A DNA stretch of 22,034 nt from Microbacteriaceae bacterium (GCA_025463615.1 JAODAU010000414.1:1-22034), one strand, 5' to 3'. Positions 8,837-15,858 are shown, numbered from the stretch's first letter. The notes: a model not told the origin generated them from the sequence alone. Made by a program: numbers and translations.

Positions 8837-11226
8837 CCACGGCCACGGCATCCGTCTCCCGCGTCCGCCTCGCCGGGAAGGCCCTCACCGCCACGGTCTG
8901 GGTGGATGTCGCCGTGCTCACGGTGCTCAACGCCCTCGCCATCGCGGGGTTCGAGCCGGCGTTCGGGCCGTACGACTACCTGGTCGCGGGCATCGCGGGG
9001 CTCGTCGTCGGCACGGTCGCCGCGCTCGCCGGGGTGCTGCTGCGGCTCGGGGTGCTGTGGACCGTGATCCTCGCGATCGCCGCCTATTTCCTCTTCGGCT
9101 CGGCGGTCACGATGCCGGCGCAGGCCATCGGCGGCGTCATCCCGAGCGGCACGAGCCTGGCCGGGCTCGTGCAGGGCGCCGTGTTCGGCTGGGCCGACAT
9201 CGTCACGCTGCAGACCCCGGTGGAGGCGCCGGCCTACATCGCGGTCGTGCCGTATTTCGCTACCTGGCTCGCCGCTCTGCTCTGCGTCTCGCTCGCCTGC
9301 CGCTGGCTGCCGCGCCGGCCGAGGACGCCGCTGCGGGCCGCCGTGCTGCTCGTGCCGCCGGTGGTGCTCTACGTGGCCGGCATCCTGCTCGGCACCGCCG
9401 AGCCGTACCTGGCCGCCCTGCGCGGGGTCGCGTTCGCCGCGATCGCGCTGGTCTGGCTCGGCTGGCGACGGCGACGCGACGGATCGATGGCGATCACGGT
9501 CGACGGCCCCGCGCGCCGGCGCAAGGTGGTCGGCGTGGCGATCGTGGTGCTCGGGGGCGTCGCGATCGGCGCGGTCGGCGGCTACCTCGCCGGGCCGGCC
9601 GCGGCCCAGCGCTTCGTGCTCCGCCAGCAGATCACGCCGCCGTTCGACCCGCTGCAGTACCCGAGCCCGCTCGCCGGGTTCCGCAACTACACGAAGAAGC
9701 TCGAGAAGACGGACCTCTTCACCGTCACCGGCCTGCAGGACGGCCAGCGCATCCGCCTGGCCACCATGGACAGCTACGACGGCCAGGTCTGGTCGGTGGC
9801 GAGCCCGAAGACCCAGACCAGCGACTCGGGCGCCTTCGAGCTGCTCGGTCGCACCATCCCAAAGCCGCCGCTGGCGCTGGCGGGACCGTCGTCGACGCTG
9901 ACCGTCACGATCGACGGCTACGACGACGTCTGGCTGCCCGACGCCCTCTACCCGGACACCCTCGACTTCGATGCCTTCACGGGCACCGACCCGACCACGA
10001 CCATCCGGGTGAACCCGTCGACCAGCACCGCCGCGGTGACCAGTGGGGTGTCGAAGGGCCTGAAGTACACGCTGAGGGTCACCACCCCGGACATCCCGAA
10101 CGACAAGAAGCTCGCCACCGTGCCCGCGGCGAAGCTGGAGGAGCCGCCGGTCTCGAACGTCCCGGATGTCGTCAAGGCGAAGGCCCTCGAGTACGCCGGG
10201 TCGGCGAAGACCGCGATCCAGCAGCTGCGCAACGTCGAGCGCACGCTGAAGACGACCGGCTACCTCAGCCACGGCCTGGCCTCCGATCCGGTGCCGTCCC
10301 TGGCTGGCGCCGGCGCCGACCGCATGACCACCCTGTTCACCAAGGAGCCGATGGTCGGCGACGAGGAGCAGTACTCCTCGGCCTTCGCGCTCATGGCGAA
10401 GAGCCTCGGCTTCGACACCCGGGTGGTCATGGGCTTCGCGCCCAAAGTCACGAAGGGAACGACGAGCGTCGAGGTGACCGGCAAGGATGTGACGGCCTGG
10501 GACGAGGTCGCGTTCCGCGGCGTGGGCTGGGTGCCGTTCTACCCGACCCCGACGCGCACCGACGCCCCGCAGGAGCAGACCACCAAGCCCAAGATCGAGC
10601 CGCAGCCGCAGGTGCGCCAGCCGCCGACCACCACCAAGAACCAGGGCGACCTGCTCACCCCGGTGAAGATCAGCAACAAGAACCCGCCGGACAAGGGCGC
10701 GGGCTTCCAGCTGCCGGCCTGGGCCTACTGGGTGGCGGGCATCATCGGCATCCCGCTGCTGCTCTACTTCGTGCCGCTGCTCGTCGTGGCCCTGCTGCGG
10801 CGACGCCGTCGGAGTGTGCGCCGCGAGACCGGCAGCGCGGACAGCAGGGTGGCCGGCGCCTGGGACGAGCTCGTGGACCGGCTCGTCGAGCTCGGGCTGC
10901 CGGTGCCCGACCGCGCCACGCGCGTGCAGACCGCCCGCGCGCTTGAGAGGCAGGGCGCCGAGCAGGGGGTGCAGCTGCCGGATGACGGGCTCGAGCCCAT
11001 GGCCCGATCCGTCGACGACGTCGTGTTCTCCGGCCGCGAGGTCGACGACGGGGCGGTTCAGGGCGCCTGGCAGGCCTCCGACGAGACGACGGATGCCGCA
11101 CTCGCCTCCGCGGGCTGGTTGCGTCGCCGCGTCGCGGCCCTGCGTCTTCGTCGGAGGTCGCGGCCGCGCCCGAGCGCCGCCCGCGGCGCACGGCGCACTG
11201 TGGCGCAGGCGCGGGCGAACCTATAG
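8833..11226 (+). CDS. Transglutaminase-like polytopic membrane protein lacking the catalytic triad (pseudoenzyme)
   Basis: The 797-residue product has the TgpA/DUF3488-type layout. About seven N-terminal membrane helices (near 20-40, 48-70, 72-92, 133-156, 167-187, 196-212 and 232-253) precede a large outer domain. One more helix (about 632-656) and a basic cytoplasmic tail resembling DUF4129 follow. The transglutaminase core is clear by sequence around it, but the catalytic residues are absent. The position of the nucleophilic Cys in the usual GxCEQ is Glu511 (GDEEQYSSAFALMA), the His of HAW is Thr554 (DVTAWDEV), and the acidic residue of the final D/EPTP is Tyr570 (GWVPFYPTP). The reading frame is intact and the fold elements are kept. 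This suggests a binding or structural role with MoxR and DUF58 rather than crosslinking or proteolysis. A Pro/Thr/Gln-rich linker sits between core and last helix. Confidence 0.88.
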   Translation: MTTATASVSRVRLAGKALTATVWVDVAVLTVLNALAIAGFEPAFGPYDYLVAGIAGLVVGTVAALAGVLLRLGVLWTVILAIAAYFLFGSAVTMPAQAIGGVIPSGTSLAGLVQGAVFGWADIVTLQTPVEAPAYIAVVPYFATWLAALLCVSLACRWLPRRPRTPLRAAVLLVPPVVLYVAGILLGTAEPYLAALRGVAFAAIALVWLGWRRRRDGSMAITVDGPARRRKVVGVAIVVLGGVAIGAVGGYLAGPAAAQRFVLRQQITPPFDPLQYPSPLAGFRNYTKKLEKTDLFTVTGLQDGQRIRLATMDSYDGQVWSVASPKTQTSDSGAFELLGRTIPKPPLALAGPSSTLTVTIDGYDDVWLPDALYPDTLDFDAFTGTDPTTTIRVNPSTSTAAVTSGVSKGLKYTLRVTTPDIPNDKKLATVPAAKLEEPPVSNVPDVVKAKALEYAGSAKTAIQQLRNVERTLKTTGYLSHGLASDPVPSLAGAGADRMTTLFTKEPMVGDEEQYSSAFALMAKSLGFDTRVVMGFAPKVTKGTTSVEVTGKDVTAWDEVAFRGVGWVPFYPTPTRTDAPQEQTTKPKIEPQPQVRQPPTTTKNQGDLLTPVKISNKNPPDKGAGFQLPAWAYWVAGIIGIPLLLYFVPLLVVALLRRRRRSVRRETGSADSRVAGAWDELVDRLVELGLPVPDRATRVQTARALERQGAEQGVQLPDDGLEPMARSVDDVVFSGREVDDGAVQGAWQASDETTDAALASAGWLRRRVAALRLRRRSRPRPSAARGARRTVAQARANL

Positions 11227-11236
11227 TGGTCACGTG
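11222..11236 (+). promoter_or_regulatory. Predicted leaderless promoter for the small FHA gene
   Basis: TATAGT at 11222-11227 fits the actinobacterial -10 TANNNT, and the GTG start at 11234 lies seven bases after its last base, exactly where transcription should begin. No Shine-Dalgarno sequence fits between the two. The -35 side is weak (CTGTGG at 11198-11203, 18-base spacer). The -10 box contains the TAG stop of the upstream gene. Confidence 0.5.
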
Positions 11237-11710
11237 GAGAAGCCGGGTTACATCACGCCGCCGCCGGGCCTGATCCCCCCGGCGCCGTCCACCGAGCCGA
11301 CCACCGCGCCCATGCCCGAGCGCGACCGCGGCATCCCCACCTTCGTGCCGACCCCGCTCGGGGCTCCCGTGCGCGCGGCGACCCAGTGGTCGCTCACCCT
11401 GCACGACGGCTCGATCGTGCAGCTGGCGGGCACGATGCTGCTCGGGCGCGACCCGGCGCGGCTGCCGGGGTGGGAGAGCGCCGCGCTCGTCAAGCTCAAC
11501 GATCCGGACAAGACCGTCTCGAAGACCCACGCCGCGGTCGACACGCGCGACGGCGGCCTCACCGTCGTCGACCTGGAGTCCACGAACGGTGTCGCGGTGA
11601 TCGCGCCCGGGGGAGCGAAGGTGGCCCTCGATCCCGGTGCGGCGCACGTGGTCGAGAGCGGTTCGACCATCCTGTTCGGCAGCTACGCGGTGGTCGCCGC
11701 GGCCCGCTGA
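11234..11710 (+). CDS. Small FHA-domain protein with Pro/Thr-rich N-terminus
   Basis: The GTG at 11234 is chosen because it falls at the predicted transcription start; frame-compatible upstream starts would overlap the transglutaminase-like gene heavily. The 158-residue product begins with about 48 residues rich in Pro and Thr (TEPTTAPMPE, IPTFVPTP), then a well-formed FHA domain. The phosphopeptide-binding elements are present: GR at 71-72, the S96-K-T-H99 element, and N118-G119. FHA proteins bind phosphothreonine, and the Thr-rich tail recalls GarA/FhaB-type proteins, whose tails are themselves phosphorylated; that comparison is inference. No membrane segment is visible. As the last gene of the operon it probably relays or reads the signal of the kinase-like protein at the operon start. 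It may be expressed independently as well, given its own promoter-like site. Confidence 0.85.
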   Translation: MEKPGYITPPPGLIPPAPSTEPTTAPMPERDRGIPTFVPTPLGAPVRAATQWSLTLHDGSIVQLAGTMLLGRDPARLPGWESAALVKLNDPDKTVSKTHAAVDTRDGGLTVVDLESTNGVAVIAPGGAKVALDPGAAHVVESGSTILFGSYAVVAAAR

Positions 11711-11724
11711 CCGGCGTCGGTCAG
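11707..11724. terminator. Hairpin at the convergent gene ends, both stop codons in its arms
   Basis: A perfect 7-bp inverted repeat (11707-11713 with 11718-11724, loop GCGT) spans the whole gap between the convergent genes. The TGA of the FHA gene (11708-11710) lies in one arm and the complement of the opposing gene's TGA (11721-11723) lies in the other. There is no U-tract, so intrinsic termination is uncertain. The symmetry would work on transcripts from both strands. Confidence 0.45.
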
Positions 11725-12581
11725 GCGACCGACTCCACGCGGCGCAGGCTCTCGCCGGAGCGCCAGGCGTTCAACGCGAGCGCGACCGACAGCGCGCCGA
11801 GCACCACCCCGATGGCGAGCAGAACCGCGGCGACGACGCCCGCGCCGTTCGTCGCGGCCACCGGCGCGCTCCCGGCGAACGCGCCGGCCACGGCGGCGAT
11901 CCAGAGCTCGGCCCGCCACCGGTGCGAGAACAGCCGCCAGAAGCGCTGCGCGGGCGACCCCTCGCGGATCGTCGCGCGACCCCGCTCGGCGCGCGCGTCG
12001 AACGTGCGCTTCTTGAGCAGGGAGACGGCGGATGCCGCGGCCAGGCCCGCGGGGAACGCGCCGTTCAGCGCCAGCACGAACCACACCGCGTCGCGCGCCG
12101 TCGGCGAGAGGGTGCCCGGCCACGAACCGACCGACTGCAGGATGCTGGGCACCGCGATCACCGCGCACCAGGCGAGCACGGCGGCGCACAGCCAGGCGAT
12201 GTGCGCGCGCAGGGGGAGGGCCACCAGGTCGACGACGTTCGAGCCTCCCTCCAGCAGGGTGGTCTCGCGCTCCGTCCAGGCGCCGCGGCGGATGAGCTCG
12301 CCGAAGATGACCAGGCAGGCGGCGACGAGCAGGAGGCCGCCCGGCGCGATCACGATCCAGCGCGCGGCGGGCGTGCCGTCGTCGGCGATGAGGTAGAGCG
12401 GGGCCGGGTCGCCGGTCACGGGGTCGAGCGGGCGGGCGTCGGCCGCGCTGATCAGGACCACAGTCGCGACGAGCGCGAGGAAGGCGAGCACCGTCACCCC
12501 GATGCCGACGCCCACGAGCACGCGGGCGACGGCGAGGGCCTGGCGGTGCTCGCGGTCGGCGGTGGCGTCAGGCGTCGTCAT
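11721..12581 (-). CDS. Polytopic membrane protein of unknown function, last gene of the T7SS operon
   Basis: The 286-residue product has about six hydrophobic segments (near residues 19-47, 76-96, 128-147, 165-189, 226-240 and 247-272). Between them are short charged loops, including an Arg/Lys-rich cytoplasmic stretch around 189-225. I do not recognise a family. The gene overlaps the preceding gene by 14 bases, so translation is probably coupled and membership in the T7SS transcription unit is likely. Known T7SS systems need a polytopic channel protein (EccD, or EsaA/EssB-type partners in Firmicutes). This protein is the only candidate for such a role in the window besides the ATPase's own helices, but its size and helix count do not clearly match any of them. 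Confidence 0.75.
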   Translation of the reverse strand: MTTPDATADREHRQALAVARVLVGVGIGVTVLAFLALVATVVLISAADARPLDPVTGDPAPLYLIADDGTPAARWIVIAPGGLLLVAACLVIFGELIRRGAWTERETTLLEGGSNVVDLVALPLRAHIAWLCAAVLAWCAVIAVPSILQSVGSWPGTLSPTARDAVWFVLALNGAFPAGLAAASAVSLLKKRTFDARAERGRATIREGSPAQRFWRLFSHRWRAELWIAAVAGAFAGSAPVAATNGAGVVAAVLLAIGVVLGALSVALALNAWRSGESLRRVESVA

Positions 12582-13167
12582 CCTGGATCCACAGCATCGA
12601 ATCGACTATGGAGTCCAGGAGTTCGAGGTAGAGGTCGGGCTGCTCCGCCATCGGAACGTCGGCGAAGATGCGGAACACGCGCTCCGCGTCGGCGGCCGTC
12701 ACCCAGTACTGCGCCTGCACCTGGGGCGTCGTGGTGTCGCCGATCGCCATCTCGGTGACCTCGGCGATGCGGGCGACCGGGCCCACGTGCAGTTCGAGGA
12801 TCTCGGCATCCGGGCGCAGGAAGCGCAGGCGCGCCTCCGCCCCCTCGACCCCCGTGCCGTCCATCTCGTCGGGCCACGCCGCCTCGGCGATCATGATCGA
12901 GGCGGGGAACGGCACGCCCGGCATGATCTCCAGCGACATCACGAAGCTGATCGCGCCGTTCTGCTTGGCCTTCCTGGCCACGTCGGTGAGCTGCTCGCGC
13001 ACCTCCCGACGGGTCTTGGCGAAGCGGTCGTTGCGGCCCACCTGTTCGACCACGAGGGCCTTGATCCTGCGCTCCATCGCCTCGTCGTCGTCCATCGGGA
13101 TCGACGCCCAGGTGCCGGGCAGGATGATGGAGAACTCGCCCCCGGCGATCTTCTGCTGGCGCGTCAC
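12568..13167 (-). CDS. T7SS-linked protein of unknown function (LpqN/PsbP-like pattern), copy A
   Basis: The start is a GTG at 13167, overlapping the preceding stop as GTGA, with GGGGA about eight bases upstream. The 199-residue product has no signal peptide or membrane helix and is mixed alpha/beta. It opens with a strand and the motif IILPGTWASIP. Two charged helices (near 29-70) and a strand containing MSLEIMPGVPF follow, and it ends with a helix ELLDSIVDSML and an acidic tail. The order strand, helix pair, then sheet with terminal helix resembles the Mog1/PsbP/LpqN-like fold, but this is a visual judgement. The gene immediately upstream has a similar outline. A cytoplasmic chaperone or adaptor for the Esx proteins or the large substrate is a reasonable guess from position only. 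Confidence 0.75.
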   Translation of the reverse strand: MTRQQKIAGGEFSIILPGTWASIPMDDDEAMERRIKALVVEQVGRNDRFAKTRREVREQLTDVARKAKQNGAISFVMSLEIMPGVPFPASIMIAEAAWPDEMDGTGVEGAEARLRFLRPDAEILELHVGPVARIAEVTEMAIGDTTTPQVQAQYWVTAADAERVFRIFADVPMAEQPDLYLELLDSIVDSMLWIQDDDA

Positions 13168-13793
13168 GACGCGATCCCCAGCTCGACGGTGGTCGTGGAG
13201 ACGATGTCCACGGCGACGGCCGGCAGGTCGGCGATCGCGTTCAGGTCGGTCGTGGTGAAGGTGAACTGCAGCATCTGCCGCGCACCGGGCGGGTAGACCC
13301 CGACGACGACGCGCTCCTCGCCCCAGCCGTCCTCGTCACCGAGCTCTCGGTAGGTGTTGAACGTGCGGGCGCCGACCAGCTCGCCGGCGTCGACGGCGCC
13401 GCGCCAGGTGGCGACATCCCGCACCAGCATGCCCGGCTCGCGGCGACCGCGCTGCGCCTCGGCGGCGGCGAGGAAGGTCTCGGGGCTGTCGTCGACATCC
13501 AGCTCGAGCAGCCCGTAGGTGAGCAGGCAGTCGACCAGTCCGTATTGGGCGCGCGGCAGGCTCACCGCGGCGGCGAGGAAGGCGTCGTCGAGCAGCGAGA
13601 GGCGGTAACGCAGGTCTTCGAGCTGGGCGGCGAGGTTGTCGGCAGCGTCGCCCTCGGCGAGGCTGCGGGCGAACTCCTTAGCCCAGCGCGGGGTCACCTC
13701 GTCGCGGCCGATCGGGAGCGGAAACCAGGTCTCCGGAACCTCGATCCCGTAGTGGAGGATGTCGCTCCCCGCCCGCACCTCATTGCCGCTCAT
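13164..13793 (-). CDS. T7SS-linked protein of unknown function (LpqN/PsbP-like pattern), copy B
   Basis: The ATG at 13793 has an AGGGGAA ribosome binding site a few bases upstream. The 209-residue product lacks signal or membrane segments. It begins with a strand and IEVPETWFPLP, comparable to ILPGTWASIP in the next gene. A long helical stretch (about 34-75) follows, then strands (LVDCLLTYGLLELDVD) and a C-terminal MLQFTFTTTDLN followed by a helix ending DIVSTTTVEL. The shared layout suggests an old duplication giving this pair. The family is not recognised. The 4-base overlap with the following gene implies equal output, compatible with the two acting as a heterodimer. The gap to the upstream substrate gene is only 49 bases. 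Confidence 0.75.
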   Translation of the reverse strand: MSGNEVRAGSDILHYGIEVPETWFPLPIGRDEVTPRWAKEFARSLAEGDAADNLAAQLEDLRYRLSLLDDAFLAAAVSLPRAQYGLVDCLLTYGLLELDVDDSPETFLAAAEAQRGRREPGMLVRDVATWRGAVDAGELVGARTFNTYRELGDEDGWGEERVVVGVYPPGARQMLQFTFTTTDLNAIADLPAVAVDIVSTTTVELGIAS

Positions 13794-13842
13794 GCGTTCC
13801 CCTCGAAGCTGATCGTGTTCCGTCGTTCAGGCTACCAACCGC

Positions 13843-15063
13843 CTAGAACGGCTTGAGCTTGACCTGGTTGTCGTCGCCGACGTGCACGATGTTGATCGCG
13901 GTCTGCACCTTGCCGACCACGCCGCGCAATTCGTAGGCCGTCATCGCGGTGTAGTTGAGGGCCATGCTCGGCGACGAGAACACGATCGACGGCTTGAAGC
14001 CGTGCACGAAGGCGGTCTTGTCGATGCCGAGGATCTTGGTCGGGTGCGTCGCGAAGTCGAGGCCACGCGTCTTCAGGTTGCTGAGCGTGAGCTTGCCCGC
14101 TCCCATCTTGAACGGGTTCTCGAACAGCTTGGCGCTCTTGAAGTCCTTGGCCGCGCCGGCGAGGTAGTTGCCCTTGCCGAGCCCGGTGAGGCTCTTGACC
14201 GTGCCGCCCTGCCGCATCGCGGCCGAGATGCCGCGCATCTTGGCGAGCTTGCCGAGGTAGGTGAAGATCTTGCCGCCGAATGCGGTGAGCACGAGGCCGA
14301 CCGCCGCGCCGATGATCGCCATGAAGCTGCCCTCGCCGGTCGCGTACTTGACGATCGCCTCGGCGAGGGTGAGCACGGCGCCGAGGATCGCGAAGGCGAG
14401 CAGCACCTGGCCGAGGATGGGCACCCAGGAGAGGAAGAGCGAGAGGAACGCCGCGATCTCGCAGATGCCCTTGAGCGCGTCGGCGATCTTGTTGATCCAG
14501 TCGCCGACGTGGTCCCAGAACCCGTCCTCGAGGCTGCTGCCCTCGTAGGAGTCGCTGACGGCGCTCGCGGCGGTCTTCGCCGCGGCATCCTTCGCGTCGC
14601 TCGCCAGCTGCCAGTCGCTCCTGGCCTTGCTCACGTCGCCGGTGACGTCCGCGGCCTTCTGCGTCCAGAACGTGAGCTGCTTCTGGTTCGCGGCCTGGTC
14701 CGGGCCGGGCTGCTGCGCCAGGGTCTCGTAGTGGTCCTTCTGCGACTGGGCGTACCCGCCGTCGTCGGCGCTGCCGGCGGCGAGGATGGCGCGGTGTGCG
14801 TCGCCCTGAGCCTGGCGGAGGGCGATCGCGTAGGTGATGAGCGCGGTGGACGTGCCGCGGTAGCGGCCCTCCGCCTTGTCGATCTTGTTCGCGACGTCCT
14901 CGGCCTTGTCCCGCACCTCGTGGACGGCCTTGCTGATCAGCTTGTCGGGGTTGGCGATCTTGTGCAGCTCGGCGCTGGCGTTCTTGATGGCATCGGCGAT
15001 GGCCAGGTAGTGCTGCGCCTTGGTCTGCACGAAGTCCGGGTCACCGGAAAGTTCGGTCAGCAT
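13843..15063 (-). CDS. Putative T7SS large substrate, helical N-terminus with hydrophobic core
   Basis: The 406-residue product starts at the ATG at 15063, with AGGGGA 5-6 bases upstream. Residues 1-175 are almost wholly helical and rich in Ala, Lys, Asp and Gln. They include the repeated heptad-like pattern seen in LXG/WXG-type secretion heads. A Trp-rich hinge follows (FWDHVGDWINKI, 182-193). Residues 201-265 are hydrophobic and Gly-rich, with potential for two or three membrane segments. The last 130 residues are basic and Gly/Lys-rich, ending VHVGDDNQVKLKPF. I recognise no nuclease, NADase or other toxin motif. The helical head, hydrophobic middle and variable tail match predicted actinobacterial T7SS substrates, and it sits directly after two Esx-like genes. 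No immunity protein is obvious unless one of the next two genes serves that role. Confidence 0.75.
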   Translation of the reverse strand: MLTELSGDPDFVQTKAQHYLAIADAIKNASAELHKIANPDKLISKAVHEVRDKAEDVANKIDKAEGRYRGTSTALITYAIALRQAQGDAHRAILAAGSADDGGYAQSQKDHYETLAQQPGPDQAANQKQLTFWTQKAADVTGDVSKARSDWQLASDAKDAAAKTAASAVSDSYEGSSLEDGFWDHVGDWINKIADALKGICEIAAFLSLFLSWVPILGQVLLAFAILGAVLTLAEAIVKYATGEGSFMAIIGAAVGLVLTAFGGKIFTYLGKLAKMRGISAAMRQGGTVKSLTGLGKGNYLAGAAKDFKSAKLFENPFKMGAGKLTLSNLKTRGLDFATHPTKILGIDKTAFVHGFKPSIVFSSPSMALNYTAMTAYELRGVVGKVQTAINIVHVGDDNQVKLKPF

Positions 15064-15073
15064 GAGCGTCCCC

Positions 15074-15103
15074 TCGTCTGCGTGGAAATCGTCTGCGTGG
15101 AAA
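15074..15103. repeat. Perfect 15-bp tandem duplication upstream of the substrate gene
   Basis: The unit TCGTCTGCGTGGAAA occurs at 15074-15088 and again directly at 15089-15103 with no mismatch. It lies in the short gap between two T7SS genes, immediately upstream of the ribosome binding site of the 406-residue protein. The exact identity suggests a recent slippage event. Confidence 0.9.
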
Positions 15104-15120
15104 TGGGTCTGGGTCGGCGA

Positions 15121-15435
15121 TCAGGGCGTGCCGACGGGCGTGGTGTCTTTGCTCGCGATCGCGGCAGCCAGCTTGCGGTCCGTCTCGTCGAACGAGTCGT
15201 AGATCTTCTTCACGCTGTCGTGAAGGGCCGAGATCGCGTCGAGCATGCGGCCGCGGTGGATGTTCCAGTTGTGCGCGAAGTCGTGCACCTTGTCGCCGAG
15301 GTGGTCGTTGCCGCAGGCGTCGGCCACATTGTCGCTGAACTCGTTGGCGTTCTTGAACTCGTCGAGAATCGCCGCGAGGTTGGTCTCGGCGTTCTGCAGC
15401 GTCCTGATGTCGACGAGCAGGTCCGGATTGGCCAT
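15121..15435 (-). CDS. WXG100/EspC-like small T7SS protein
   Basis: The start is the ATG at 15435, preceded by AGGAGA (15446-15441); a longer in-frame start lacks a comparable site. The 104-residue product is predicted as two long helices joined by a turn near residues 40-48. Trp57 lies in the second half (FAHNWNIHRGRM), in a WxI context instead of WxG. The C-terminal helix has the pattern LHDSVKKIYDSFDETDRKLA, which fits WXG100 or EspC-type helical hairpins. No YxxxD/E signal is clear beyond IYDSFDETD. It follows the other Esx-like gene after a long hairpin and precedes the large substrate. It probably dimerises with one of them and is exported by the FtsK-type ATPase. Confidence 0.85.
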   Translation of the reverse strand: MANPDLLVDIRTLQNAETNLAAILDEFKNANEFSDNVADACGNDHLGDKVHDFAHNWNIHRGRMLDAISALHDSVKKIYDSFDETDRKLAAAIASKDTTPVGTP

Positions 15436-15467
15436 GGTGGTCTCCTCTCGTGGTGGCCCGGGCACAG

Positions 15468-15514
15468 CGGTCGCCGGGCTCGCGAGCCGTGGAGGCTCGC
15501 GAGCGCAGCGACCG
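15468..15514. repeat. Long two-part hairpin between the two esx-like genes
   Basis: An 11-bp perfect stem (15478-15488 with 15494-15504, loop GTGGA) is flanked by a second 7-bp perfect stem (15468-15474 with 15508-15514) across a 3x3 internal loop. Each arm of the inner stem contains the palindrome GCTCGCGAGC. It begins eight bases after the first esx-like stop codon on the transcript and lacks a U-tract. The outer part (GAGCGCAGCGACCGGGG) is like dispersed intergenic palindromes I associate with Microbacteriaceae, so it may be a REP-type element. It could also be an RNA stabiliser or attenuator. Confidence 0.75.
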
Positions 15515-15521
15515 GGGTGGT

Positions 15522-15818
15522 TCAGCCCTTGATGGCCTGGGCGAGCTGGGTGTCGGTGTCCTGCAGGGCCTGGGCGGCCTTGGTCAGGTACTGCGACATC
15601 CCGTCGAGGCCGTCGACCGCCGACTTCGTGCCGGTCGTGAACTGGGTGTACGAGTCGTGGAACGCACCGGATGCGGCGTCGGTCACGAACCCGCCGCTGA
15701 CGAGGTTGCCGACCAGCGTCTGCAGCTCGTTGAGCTTGGTGGTGAGTTCCTCTTTGCCGGCGGCAAGCTTGCCCGCGGCATCCGTCATGTCGCTGTAGCT
15801 GACGTTCAAGTTGGCCAT
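15522..15818 (-). CDS. WXG100 (ESAT-6-like) T7SS protein with Phe in place of the motif Trp
   Basis: The 98-residue product starts at the ATG at 15818 with AGGGAG at 15829-15824. It has the ideal length for the WXG100 family. Two amphipathic helices (about 8-40 and 50-95) are joined by a turn reading SGGFVTDAASGAF, where the canonical WxG is replaced by Phe44-Val-Thr. The remaining family pattern is kept: ASGAFHDSY after the turn, GLDGMSQYL, then DTDTQLAQ at the end. Such proteins are exported as folded dimers by FtsK-type ATPases and serve as co-secretion partners or effectors. It is the first small gene after the ATPase and has a promoter-like site in the 99-base gap, as expected for an abundantly made Esx protein. 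Confidence 0.92.
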   Translation of the reverse strand: MANLNVSYSDMTDAAGKLAAGKEELTTKLNELQTLVGNLVSGGFVTDAASGAFHDSYTQFTTGTKSAVDGLDGMSQYLTKAAQALQDTDTQLAQAIKG

Positions 15819-15841
15819 GATTACTCCCTGGACTTCTCGGG

Positions 15842-15858
15842 AGATCCCCGCTGGATCT
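15842..15858. repeat. Short inverted repeat in the 5' leader of the esx-like gene
   Basis: AGATCC (15842-15847) and GGATCT (15853-15858) form a perfect 6-bp stem with loop CCGCT. It lies between the predicted -10 box and the ribosome binding site of the 98-residue Esx-like gene. Confidence 0.5.

Noticed and set aside
13882..15798. 638-codon plus-strand frame opposite the substrate and esx-like genes
   Set aside because: It crosses several real gene boundaries on the other strand and shows shadow composition.
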